A stretch of 33,539 bases of DNA from Candidatus Kaiserbacteria bacterium RIFCSPHIGHO2_12_FULL_53_13 (GCA_001781555.1 MFLP01000010.1:7981-41519); one strand, 5' to 3'. Shown: positions 18,273 through 26,348, counted from the stretch's first letter. Numbers and translations: made by a program. The notes: a model not told the origin generated them from the letters alone.

Positions 18273-18827
18273 ATGCCCATGAATACACAAAACATCCTGG
18301 TCATCTACGGTAGTCTCCGGAAGCAGTCTTCCAACAAAGCGCTCGCACGCGCACTTTCCGAACTTGCTACGGAAAAAATGAAAGTAGAAGTCACTGGGCT
18401 CGATTCGCTTCCCTTTTATAATCAGGATTTGGAGAGTAATTTCCCGGCAGTTGCAAAAGATTTCAAGTCGAAGATCCGTGCCGCCGACGGCATCATCATC
18501 GTTACACCGGAATACAACCGCTCCGTCCCCGGGGTTCTCAAGAACATGCTCGACTGGACATCGCGCCCCTACGGCGATTCCGCGTGGGATGGGAAACCCG
18601 TGGGAATCCTCGGGACCTCGGTAGGTGCCATCGGCGCCGCGCTTGCGCAATACCACCTGAAGCAAATATTGAACTACCTCAACACCCATGTCATGGGCCA
18701 GCCGGAGTTCTACCTCAACGCGACCGATAAATTCGACGCGGAGGGCAAGCTCACCGACGAGTCGACAAAAGAACACGTAAAGAAATTCCTCGCGGCTTTT
18801 GAAGCGCACGTGGCAAAGATTACGTAG
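18273..18827 (+). CDS. NADPH-dependent FMN reductase family protein
   Basis: ILVIYGSLRKQSSNKALA, IIIVTPEYNRSVPGVLKNMLDWTSRP; likely start MPMNTQNIL or MNTQNIL. Confidence 0.88.
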   Translation: MPMNTQNILVIYGSLRKQSSNKALARALSELATEKMKVEVTGLDSLPFYNQDLESNFPAVAKDFKSKIRAADGIIIVTPEYNRSVPGVLKNMLDWTSRPYGDSAWDGKPVGILGTSVGAIGAALAQYHLKQILNYLNTHVMGQPEFYLNATDKFDAEGKLTDESTKEHVKKFLAAFEAHVAKIT

Positions 18828-19404
18828 AGGATGTGGTACTTCGGTCCCGCACGAACAGCATGACGACGATTAGGAACGCGAAGAGCGTGACGGTCATGAG
18901 CGGGAACGTCATGTAGCCGAACTCGAAGAGGAATCTCTGTGCGCAATCAGATGCCTGCGTAGCGCTCGCCGGACACGGGATGAGCGAAGACCCGCCAATC
19001 TGGAGGTAGTGTTGGTATAGAGCGACGATTCCGCCCGCGATCGAAAGCACGATGCTGTAAAGAGCGATGCCCCTGTCCTTCTTCCATATCGCGAGCGCGA
19101 AGAGAAGTACTTGGGGGTAGAGAAATATCCGCTGTACCCAGCAAAGCCCGCAAGGTGAGAAGCCGAGAACCTCGGAATAGAAGAGTGATAGTGCCGTCCC
19201 GCTCGCCGTAAGAATAAGTCCTATCCATAACCCCCACTTTCCGACGAATGCCGAGATGTCTTCGAGGTAGGCCTGCCAGCTGGCGGATTTCTTGCGAAGG
19301 AAAAATATCGTGAGAAGCGCCGCGCCCGCTATTTCCACTGCGAGGACAAGAAGCGAAAGCGCGTAATTTATCGTTTCAACCGGATACATATTCCGCCGCC
19401 ACAA
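18820..19404 (-). CDS. Disulfide bond formation protein B-like (DsbB/BdbC)
   Basis: SPCGLCWVQRIFLYPQ (CxxC), second Cys pair (IPCPASATQASDCAQ), four TM segments. Confidence 0.88.
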   Translation of the reverse strand: MWRRNMYPVETINYALSLLVLAVEIAGAALLTIFFLRKKSASWQAYLEDISAFVGKWGLWIGLILTASGTALSLFYSEVLGFSPCGLCWVQRIFLYPQVLLFALAIWKKDRGIALYSIVLSIAGGIVALYQHYLQIGGSSLIPCPASATQASDCAQRFLFEFGYMTFPLMTVTLFAFLIVVMLFVRDRSTTSST

Positions 19405-19424
19405 CAGGATACTTTATGATCGAC

Positions 19425-19847
19425 TCAAATGTCGGACGTAGGGTCATCCGTAGGAACAGGCTCACCCTCATCCTTTGACAGCGAACAGCCGCTCGCCGTG
19501 GAAAGCTCTTGCAGTGTCCGCTCACCCGTGAGAACCGCCCCATCCGGAAAGACCCATGTCGGATATCCTGTTATCCCTTTGTCTTTGCAGATCTGCGTCT
19601 GACCCTGGCCGTCCGGCGTCGAGCATTCGACATACGGTAAAAGACGCTTGGATTTCCCGAACATCTTGTTAGTCGCCTGACAGTGAGGGCACCAAAATGC
19701 TCCGTAGTAGACGACTCCCTTATCCTTGAGGCATTGCGCGAAGCTATCGAGTTTCCCTGGCTGGAGATTCACATATACGGAAACACCGACGCCGATTACT
19801 ATGAGCGTGAGCAGGATGAGCCAGAAGATTAGGGTTCCTTTCTTCAT
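19425..19847 (-). CDS. Membrane-anchored thioredoxin-like protein
   Basis: Start moved to MKKGTLIFW (N-terminal TM); AFWCPHCQATNKMF redox motif; ITGYPTWVFPDG cis-Pro motif. Confidence 0.85.
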   Translation of the reverse strand: MKKGTLIFWLILLTLIVIGVGVSVYVNLQPGKLDSFAQCLKDKGVVYYGAFWCPHCQATNKMFGKSKRLLPYVECSTPDGQGQTQICKDKGITGYPTWVFPDGAVLTGERTLQELSTASGCSLSKDEGEPVPTDDPTSDI

Positions 19848-19893
19848 GTCCGGGATTATACCACTGTCCGCAGCCGACTGATACAATGTCCTA

Positions 19894-21654
19894 GTGAAAA
19901 ACATATTCCGCAAGGAATTCCGGCCCCCGCTCGCGGTTTTGGCGCTACTTGCCGTTGGAGCAGCGTTCCCTGCATTCCCTTTCTGGGTAATTGCTATCGT
20001 CCTCGGCATCGCGAAAATCACATGGGATTCCATCGAAAAGATACGCGAGAAGAGCTACTCGCTCGACTACATCGCGCTCTTGGCGATGGTGGTATCTTTG
20101 TTCGCCCACCAGTACCTCGCCGGTGCTGTCGTAGCGCTCATGATCACGGGAGGCGAGGCGCTCGACGAGTACGCCTCCGCGCGCGCCGAGGGGGCTTTGC
20201 GCGGACTTGCTGAACGCATCCCCAAATTCTGCACCGTGCGCTCCGCCGATGGTTCTATCGCCGAAAAGCCGATACAGAATGTCGCAAGCGGCGAGACTAT
20301 CATCATCAAACCGAACGAGTTGATACCGCTCGACGGGACGATCCTTTCGTCCGAGGCACTTCTGAACGAGGCGAACTTGACCGGCGAGGCCGCTCCGGTG
20401 TCGTTCTCTAAGGGAGAGTTCGCAAAAAGCGGGGGCATCAACGTCGGAGAGATATTGGAGCTGGTCGTTGAGGGCGGCTTTGAAACATCGACATATATGC
20501 GCATCGTGCATCTCGTCGATGAAGCAAAGAAGCACCAGGCGCATATCGTCCGGCTCGCGGAGCAGGTCAACTTCCCCTTTACCGCGATAACGCTAGCGCT
20601 CGCCGCAGGCGCATACTTGCTCTCTCACGAGCTGTCGCGCTCGCTCGCCGTCCTAGTCATCGCTACGCCCTGCCCTCTCATCATCGCTGCCCCGGTCGCG
20701 TTCATCGGCGGGCTTTCGCGCGCAGCGCGCCGTAACATCATAGTGAAGCGCCCAGCGACGCTCGAAGAGCTTTCCCGCGCTAGTGTCGTGTTCTTCGATA
20801 AGACCGGCACGCTTACCCTGGGCGAAATATCACTCACTAAAATCGAGGTGCTCGCGGAGACGCGGACCGCGACGGAACTTCTAGCTGTCGCCTCGGCAAT
20901 CGAATTCCACTCCATCCATCCGCTCGCGCGCGCCATACAGACCGCCGGCTCTCTGCGCAAAGCACCTATACTTGAAGCGACGAACGTCGTGGAAACCATA
21001 GGCCATGGTATCGCCGGCGACGTGAAAGGCAGCCGCTACACCATCAGCAAGGCGGAGGGCACGCATGACGGCATCGCTCTTTCACTTCTTGAGGGCGAGC
21101 AGGAGGTAGCGCAGTTCCATTTCGAGGATGAAGTGAAAGAGAACGTCGCCGAGCTCTTCCGAGCGCTTGCGAAGCGCGGCATCTCGATACGATTGCTGAC
21201 GGGTGACAAGAGGGCGAACGCCGAGCGCCTCTTCGGTAAATTCGGCATAACGATACTCGCCGAGTGCACGCCGGAATCGAAATATGCCGCGATCGACAGC
21301 GCGAAAAACGGCGGGGCGACGGTTGTCATGGTGGGAGACGGACTGAACGACGCTCCAGCGCTTGCGCACGCGAACGTCGGCATCGTCTTCTCGGGTACCG
21401 AGAACAGTGCCGCGATAGAGGCCGCGAACGCTGTCATCCTAGGACGAGACGTGATGCTCATTGAATATCTCTTCGACACCGCAAGCCGCTCAATGCGCAT
21501 TGCGGGACAAAGCATCTGGGGCGGCGTCGCGCTTTCATCAGTCGGCATGCTATTCGCGGCGTTCGGCTTCATTCCGCCAGTAGCGGGGGCGCTCACGCAG
21601 GAAGTAATTGATGTGGCAGTTATATTGAACTCTCTGCGTACTGCTGTTCGTTAG
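19894..21654 (+). CDS. Heavy-metal P1B-type ATPase
   Basis: DKTGTLT phosphorylation motif, TPCPLIIAAPVA, MVGDGLNDAPALAHANVG; GTG start; no N-terminal metal-binding domain. Confidence 0.93.
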   Translation: MKNIFRKEFRPPLAVLALLAVGAAFPAFPFWVIAIVLGIAKITWDSIEKIREKSYSLDYIALLAMVVSLFAHQYLAGAVVALMITGGEALDEYASARAEGALRGLAERIPKFCTVRSADGSIAEKPIQNVASGETIIIKPNELIPLDGTILSSEALLNEANLTGEAAPVSFSKGEFAKSGGINVGEILELVVEGGFETSTYMRIVHLVDEAKKHQAHIVRLAEQVNFPFTAITLALAAGAYLLSHELSRSLAVLVIATPCPLIIAAPVAFIGGLSRAARRNIIVKRPATLEELSRASVVFFDKTGTLTLGEISLTKIEVLAETRTATELLAVASAIEFHSIHPLARAIQTAGSLRKAPILEATNVVETIGHGIAGDVKGSRYTISKAEGTHDGIALSLLEGEQEVAQFHFEDEVKENVAELFRALAKRGISIRLLTGDKRANAERLFGKFGITILAECTPESKYAAIDSAKNGGATVVMVGDGLNDAPALAHANVGIVFSGTENSAAIEAANAVILGRDVMLIEYLFDTASRSMRIAGQSIWGGVALSSVGMLFAAFGFIPPVAGALTQEVIDVAVILNSLRTAVR

Positions 21655-22063
21655 AGCGCGCTTTGACCGTGCACCGAGCGCATTTGCAGCCGACGGGCCT
21701 GATGAACTCGTCGAAATACTCTTCTCCGTAATCGATCGTGAGTTCTTCGCCTCTATCGATATCGCGTGCGGCGTGGATAAGAATGCGCCCGTTGCGTATA
21801 TCACCCTCGCAATTCGGCTCGCATGAATGATTGATATAGCGTGCAATGTTGGAACGCGATGCTCCGTCTATCGTCCACTTACGGTCTATCTCAAATAAGT
21901 ACCGGGAGGACATCGCGTCGGCGCGAGATGTCGCAACGCGCTTCCCGGTGTACTCAAGGACGAAATCGCCTTTCTTGAGCGGCGCTGTTGCAAAAAGCCC
22001 GTGTCCTAAGCCAGGCCGGGATTTTCTTATGGCAAAGCGCGCTTGAAGTATGTTCGTTCTCAT
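21620..22063 (-). CDS. SET-domain protein (lysine methyltransferase-like)
   Basis: GHGLFATAPLKKGDFVLEYTGKRV, ARYINHSCEPNCEGDI, EELTIDYGEEYF, post-SET-like GCKCARC. Confidence 0.9.
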   Translation of the reverse strand: MRTNILQARFAIRKSRPGLGHGLFATAPLKKGDFVLEYTGKRVATSRADAMSSRYLFEIDRKWTIDGASRSNIARYINHSCEPNCEGDIRNGRILIHAARDIDRGEELTIDYGEEYFDEFIRPVGCKCARCTVKARSNEQQYAESSI

Positions 22064-22205
22064 TTTTAGGAATTATTAGCGAACAGAGGTGCGAGTATAT
22101 CACAAAACTTGGTCACTTGTGAATAATTCCGATCAAGTTCGAAAATTGCAGGGTTATTTCCACCGATACTAGCTCCATTCCGCCCTAGGCTTTATACTAG
22201 TTCCT

Positions 22206-23468
22206 ATGGTAAAGCGTGAGAAACTCTCTGTCGAACCGTACAAAGGCGTCCGCGACTTCTATCCGGAAGACCAATTCCTCCTGCGCTACATATTCGAGCA
22301 CATGGAGCGCGTCTGCGAGCTTTTCGGCTACGAGGAATACGGTGCTTCAGTATTGGAACATGCGGAGTTATATCGAGGAAAGACTTCTGAAGAAATTGTA
22401 AGCGAGCAGACTTACACTTTCACAGATAGGGGCGAGCGCGAAGTGACGCTCCGCCCGGAAATGACGCCGACATTCGCGCGCATGATCGCGGCAAAAGCGC
22501 GTGAAGTTCCTCTCCCCGCTCGTTGGTACTCGATCGCGAACGTATTCCGCTACGAGCGGCCCCAACGCGGACGCTTGCGTGAACACTGGCAATTGAATGC
22601 GGACATCGTAGGGGTGGCCGGTGTAGAGGCAGACGCCGAGATAATCGCGATGGCGCACGGTATCATGCGTTCCCTTGGCGCCGATGAGAGGAACTTCGAG
22701 ATCCGCGTTTCCGACCGGAGAATTCTTGACGCCGTGTATGATTCCGTCGGCATCGAGAGCGGTCTGCGGTCTTCCATTACCCGACTTCTGGACAGACGCG
22801 CAAAAATGGATGATTTTAAGGAACAATTATCCGCCGCCGTCTCAAATAATGATAAGGCGGAGGCGCTTATGGAACATCTGGAACGCACGACGAGCACTGC
22901 TTACCTTGAGGAACTCCGCGCGCAACTTGAACACATGGGCGTGCGCAATATGGTTGTGGATACGAAAATAACACGAGGTTTCGACTATTACACCGGCATG
23001 ATATTTGAGGTTTATGACACTGACGAGAACAATAAGCGCTCGCTATTTGGAGGCGGACGCTACGATAATCTGCTCGCTCTCTTCGGCGGCGGTTCTATCC
23101 CCGCCGTCGGCTTCGGTATGGGCGACGTGACAACACGCGATTTTCTGGAGGCGCACAACTTGCTCCCAGTCTACGCTCCCGCAACAGAGTTGATGCTCTG
23201 TATCGTTGAGAAAAACGCGCTGCCGCACGCCATGAAACTCGCGCAAGAGCTTCGCCGAGAGGATGTGACCGTTGCCGTCAATTTCTCGGATAAGCGCGTG
23301 GGAGACCAGATCCGCCAAGCTGATAAAATGAAGATCCCATTCGTCATTGCGGTCGGAGCGCAGGAACGCGAATCTGGGCGTTATACGATAAAAAATCTCT
23401 CAAGCGGCAACGAGATAACTCTCCCTGCCGATCGCATTGCCGAGCACTTGTTCAGTTCGTTGGGCTAG
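22206..23468 (+). CDS. hisS: Histidyl-tRNA synthetase
   Basis: Class II motifs YKGVRDFYPED, TLRPEMTPTFAR, FRYERPQRGRLREHWQLNADIVG, GFDYYTGMIFEVYD, GGGRYDNLL. Confidence 0.96.
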   Translation: MVKREKLSVEPYKGVRDFYPEDQFLLRYIFEHMERVCELFGYEEYGASVLEHAELYRGKTSEEIVSEQTYTFTDRGEREVTLRPEMTPTFARMIAAKAREVPLPARWYSIANVFRYERPQRGRLREHWQLNADIVGVAGVEADAEIIAMAHGIMRSLGADERNFEIRVSDRRILDAVYDSVGIESGLRSSITRLLDRRAKMDDFKEQLSAAVSNNDKAEALMEHLERTTSTAYLEELRAQLEHMGVRNMVVDTKITRGFDYYTGMIFEVYDTDENNKRSLFGGGRYDNLLALFGGGSIPAVGFGMGDVTTRDFLEAHNLLPVYAPATELMLCIVEKNALPHAMKLAQELRREDVTVAVNFSDKRVGDQIRQADKMKIPFVIAVGAQERESGRYTIKNLSSGNEITLPADRIAEHLFSSLG

Positions 23469-23497
23469 TGGAAAATGTCCGGCGATACGCATATTGT

Positions 23498-24070
23498 ATG
23501 AGGACCGTTGTTTTTGATATAGAAACATCAAATTGGATGTCGGATACCGGCTCTTCAGACCCGGCCGATCTATCTATTGCCATAGTGTGCATACATGATT
23601 CAGAAACCGGTTACCATAGTTTTCTTGAGCCGGAACTGCCGCAACTCTGGAAAGTCCTTGAGAACACGGACCTCCTCGTCGGGTATAACTCAGACCACTT
23701 CGATATCCCGCTCCTCAACAAGTATTATCCGGGCAATCTCAAGCGGATTAAAAGCCTCGACCTAATGAAAGAAATACAGACGGTAGTCGGCCGCAGATTG
23801 CGTCTTGATGCTATTGCCGAGGGCACTTTAGGCAAGAAAAAATCAGGAGATGGCGCGCAATCGCTTAAATGGTGGCGGGACGGCGAGACTGATAAAGTCC
23901 GTGAATACTGCCTGAAAGATGTTGAGATCACAAAGGAGATATTCGAGTATGCCTTGGCGAATGGCCATGTAAAATACCGCGAACTCGGGAAAACCCGTGA
24001 AATAAAAATCGACACTTCAAAGTGGCTCAGCGGAGGCGGGAGCGCTCTTACCTATACCTTAGGATTTTAA
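23498..24070 (+). CDS. RNase H-like (YprB-type) 3'-5' exonuclease-family protein
   Basis: VVFDIETSNW, LLVGYNSDHFDIPLLNKY, YCLKDVEITKEIFEYA (DEDD-type motifs). Confidence 0.8.
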   Translation: MRTVVFDIETSNWMSDTGSSDPADLSIAIVCIHDSETGYHSFLEPELPQLWKVLENTDLLVGYNSDHFDIPLLNKYYPGNLKRIKSLDLMKEIQTVVGRRLRLDAIAEGTLGKKKSGDGAQSLKWWRDGETDKVREYCLKDVEITKEIFEYALANGHVKYRELGKTREIKIDTSKWLSGGGSALTYTLGF

Positions 24071-24076
24071 GGAAAA

Positions 24077-24101
24077 AGCGGGCCCGGAATACGGGCCCGC
24101 T
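24077..24101 (-). terminator. Intrinsic terminator of hisG-like gene
   Basis: AGCGGGCCCG-5 nt-CGGGCCCGCT perfect 10-bp stem, followed on the minus strand by TTTT. Confidence 0.85.
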
Positions 24102-24127
24102 AAAAGAACATCTCGTGCTCCGAAGGA

Positions 24128-25102
24128 TCACATCACCGTTGAGGGCAGCAGAATGACGAAATCTTCTGCTCTGTAGTCCAGCTCAAGAATGAGCTTGTTC
24201 ACATCCGCCGAGGGCACAATGGACGCGATCGAGCAGAACTTCGGGTCAGCGAGCGGCGTGACCGTCGGACTTTTCAAGGTCGGGAGGATTTTCAGTATCT
24301 GATCGAGGCAGCTCACGCGAGCATTCATGGCCAGATGCACCAGCCGCCGCGCTTCAAGCGTGCCCTTGAGAAGGCCCGCCAAGAGCAGTTGCAGTGATCT
24401 GAGCCGTTCGGTCTCGGGATCGTCCAGATTGCCGCCGAGAGTGAACTTGTTTCCGATGAGCACGGTACTCGAGTCGGAGATTTTTCCGCCTTCGATCTTC
24501 ACTAGCCTATTTCCATACAGTGTGCCGCCCGTCTCGACGAGCGCGACACCGAAAAGGTATTTCTGAAGATATACCAGTACTTCCGACGAACCCCGGGAAG
24601 GAATGACCCAAAAATTAAGTCCTTGCTCCCGGAGAAATGCCTCGGTTTGGGCGGGATAGTCGCTCACGATCATTTGCTCTTTTCTCACTTCCGCGATCCC
24701 TCCATGAGTTCCGAAGATGCCCAGCGGCCTCATGTCTTCCAAGGTCTTGATGGGATTATCGGCACGCGTGAACAACACGCACTGCGTTCCGTCGGCGGTT
24801 TGGCGGCTATACGGGAGTTCGGCACAGATCTCGATTGAAGGCTGCGGATTCTCGAGAATCACGTCCTTGCCCGTTATACCGAAGAGCGCAAGACCATCGC
24901 CGACCAATTCTGCGACCTGTTCCGGTCGGCAGAAAATTGCTCGGGTAATGTCGGGTATGCCTTCGACAACCGCCTCGATGGCTCGCGGATTTTCGCGCTT
25001 TACGATGATCCGCGCCTCGCACAACAGTTCGAGCGTTTGCGGCCCGAGATTTTTCCCTTCGGGCAATGCGATCGTAAGGTCTGATTTTTTACCGGATTTC
25101 AT
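24128..25102 (-). CDS. hisG: ATP phosphoribosyltransferase (HisG-like, long form)
   Basis: LTIALPEGKNLGPQTLELL, FGITGKDVILE, VETGGTLYGNRLVKIEGGKISDSSTVLIGN. ATG at 25102 preceded by SD AAGGA. Confidence 0.8.
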   Translation of the reverse strand: MKSGKKSDLTIALPEGKNLGPQTLELLCEARIIVKRENPRAIEAVVEGIPDITRAIFCRPEQVAELVGDGLALFGITGKDVILENPQPSIEICAELPYSRQTADGTQCVLFTRADNPIKTLEDMRPLGIFGTHGGIAEVRKEQMIVSDYPAQTEAFLREQGLNFWVIPSRGSSEVLVYLQKYLFGVALVETGGTLYGNRLVKIEGGKISDSSTVLIGNKFTLGGNLDDPETERLRSLQLLLAGLLKGTLEARRLVHLAMNARVSCLDQILKILPTLKSPTVTPLADPKFCSIASIVPSADVNKLILELDYRAEDFVILLPSTVM

Positions 25103-25152
25103 TTTCGTTCCTTTCAATGAGCAAGCTTCCTGTTCTGGGCACGGGAAACGAA

Positions 25153-25178
25153 AGCCCCCTCTCTCGCGAGAGGGGGCT
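25153..25178 (-). terminator. Strong hairpin between regulator and hisG (terminator/attenuator candidate)
   Basis: Perfect 11-bp stem AGCCCCCTCTC / GAGAGGGGGCT with a 4-nt loop; short T-rich stretch TTTCGTTT follows on the minus strand. Confidence 0.6.
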
Positions 25179-25206
25179 GATTTGATACGAATGATGAGGC
25201 ATCAAC

Positions 25207-25518
25207 TCAACTCTCTCTCGCCAGAGGAATTGAATGATGATGATGCAGGCGCGTGATGATAGTCCGATATCCCCCCTCCTTTCCATTGAGCCATTTGGAA
25301 ACTCGAGCGACCGTGGTCGAACTCAAGCCAGTCTTTTTTTCTATAATTGTGTACGGCACATTCTGCGCAAGTAATTCAGCAGTCTGATATCTCTTGGCGA
25401 ATTCCTCAATCTCATTTTCAGTCATCAAGTCACGCAGAAAACGCCTAGCCTCATCAGGAGTTTGTAGCGCCAAAATCGCCTGAATTAATTGTTTATTTTC
25501 CTTGTTATTCCAATCCAT
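25207..25518 (-). CDS. TrpR/YerC-family transcriptional regulator
   Basis: LMTENEIEEFAKRYQTAELLAQNVPYTIIEKKTGLSSTTVARVSKWLN matches the TrpR/YerC HTH; C-terminus ...RLHHHHSIPLARES. Confidence 0.9.
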   Translation of the reverse strand: MDWNNKENKQLIQAILALQTPDEARRFLRDLMTENEIEEFAKRYQTAELLAQNVPYTIIEKKTGLSSTTVARVSKWLNGKEGGYRTIITRLHHHHSIPLARES

Positions 25519-25524
25519 ACGGCC

Positions 25525-25560
25525 ACTTTAGCAAAGTGCAGTACTTTAGTCAAGTAAAGT
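25525..25560 (-). promoter_or_regulatory. Promoter with two overlapping palindromic operator-like sites upstream of the TrpR-like gene
   Basis: Minus strand: TTGACT (25548-25553), 17-nt spacer, TAAAGT (25525-25530), 6 nt, ATG. Palindromes ACTTTA-N6-TAAAGT (25543-25560) and ACTTT-N3-AAAGT (25525-25537). Confidence 0.7.
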
Positions 25561-25625
25561 TATGCACACGCATAAAGACCCTGCGAACAAGGGGTTTGCG
25601 GACGGGCCGTCGAACAATGCTTGTG

Positions 25626-25698
25626 TGCCTGGGCCCAGGATCGAACTGGGGACCCTTCGCTCTTCAGGCGAATGCTCTACCAACTGAGCTACCCAGGC
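25626..25698 (-). tRNA. tRNA-Phe (GAA)
   Basis: Cloverleaf GCCTGGG...CCCAGGC; anticodon loop CTGAAGA; TTCGATC T-loop. Confidence 0.95.
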
Positions 25699-25732
25699 GT
25701 CCGCGCAACTTTATCATATCGGGCGCATTTTT

Positions 25733-26050
25733 TCACTGAATTTTAGAACTCAGCATTGATGGAAGTTTTGATTGAAGCTCGCTCAGCATCTGGGTGAAGT
25801 CGCTTAGCTGCCCCTGCGCTTTGGCGCCCGTTCCCTGCACTTGATCGATCGTTTGCTGAACGCTCTGAACCATAGGAGCGAGATATGTCGAGTAGAGCCA
25901 GATAGGTGCAACGACAAGAATCAAAATGTAGAAAATGAACTTGATGATGCCGCCGAGGAACGCGTTGCGGCGCATGCTGTGGAGCATGCGATTGTTGTCT
26001 TTCGCCAGACGAAGGATTTCTTCCTGCATTTGTCTGTCGGCCTCTATCAC
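25733..26050 (-). CDS. Small membrane protein, one TM plus coiled coil
   Basis: MIEADRQMQEEILRLAKDNNRMLHSMRRNAFLGGIIKFIFYILILVVAPIW...; coding-like composition. Confidence 0.65.
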   Translation of the reverse strand: MIEADRQMQEEILRLAKDNNRMLHSMRRNAFLGGIIKFIFYILILVVAPIWLYSTYLAPMVQSVQQTIDQVQGTGAKAQGQLSDFTQMLSELQSKLPSMLSSKIQ

Positions 26051-26204
26051 GAACCCATTTTACCACATTATCTTGCTTGTGCCCCCGCCAGGAATGGGAC
26101 CACTGGGAAACCCGCGGTTTTCCCACTCCTTCCTCCACGGGGAACCGGCAGGTTCCCCGACCCCCTCCTGTTCGATTCCTGTCTTCGAAGACTAATTTCA
26201 CTGG

Positions 26205-26276
26205 TCCCCTCGACAGGAATCGAACCCATATCTTTCCCTTAGGACGGGACTGCTCTATCCATTGAGCTACGAGGGG
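26205..26276 (-). tRNA. tRNA-Arg (CCT)
   Basis: Cloverleaf CCCCTCG...CGAGGGG; anticodon loop GTCCTAA; T-arm ATGGGTTCGATTCCTGT. Confidence 0.92.
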
Positions 26277-26348
26277 CTAGCGAGAGGAGCGAAATAAAAA
26301 CTTGTTTTCATTTCCCCCGAACGACGACCCTGCAAGCTTCGCTTACGA

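Noticed and set aside
26104-26190. Additional tRNA gene in either orientation
   Set aside because: A TTCGATT T-loop-like string is present, but the flanking T-stem bases are not complementary and no matching acceptor or anticodon arms were found.
25743-26201. 152-aa minus-strand ORF overlapping the membrane protein gene
   Set aside because: Out of frame with the coding-like 25733-26050 ORF; its N-terminus is just translation of the tRNA-Arg trailer hairpins.
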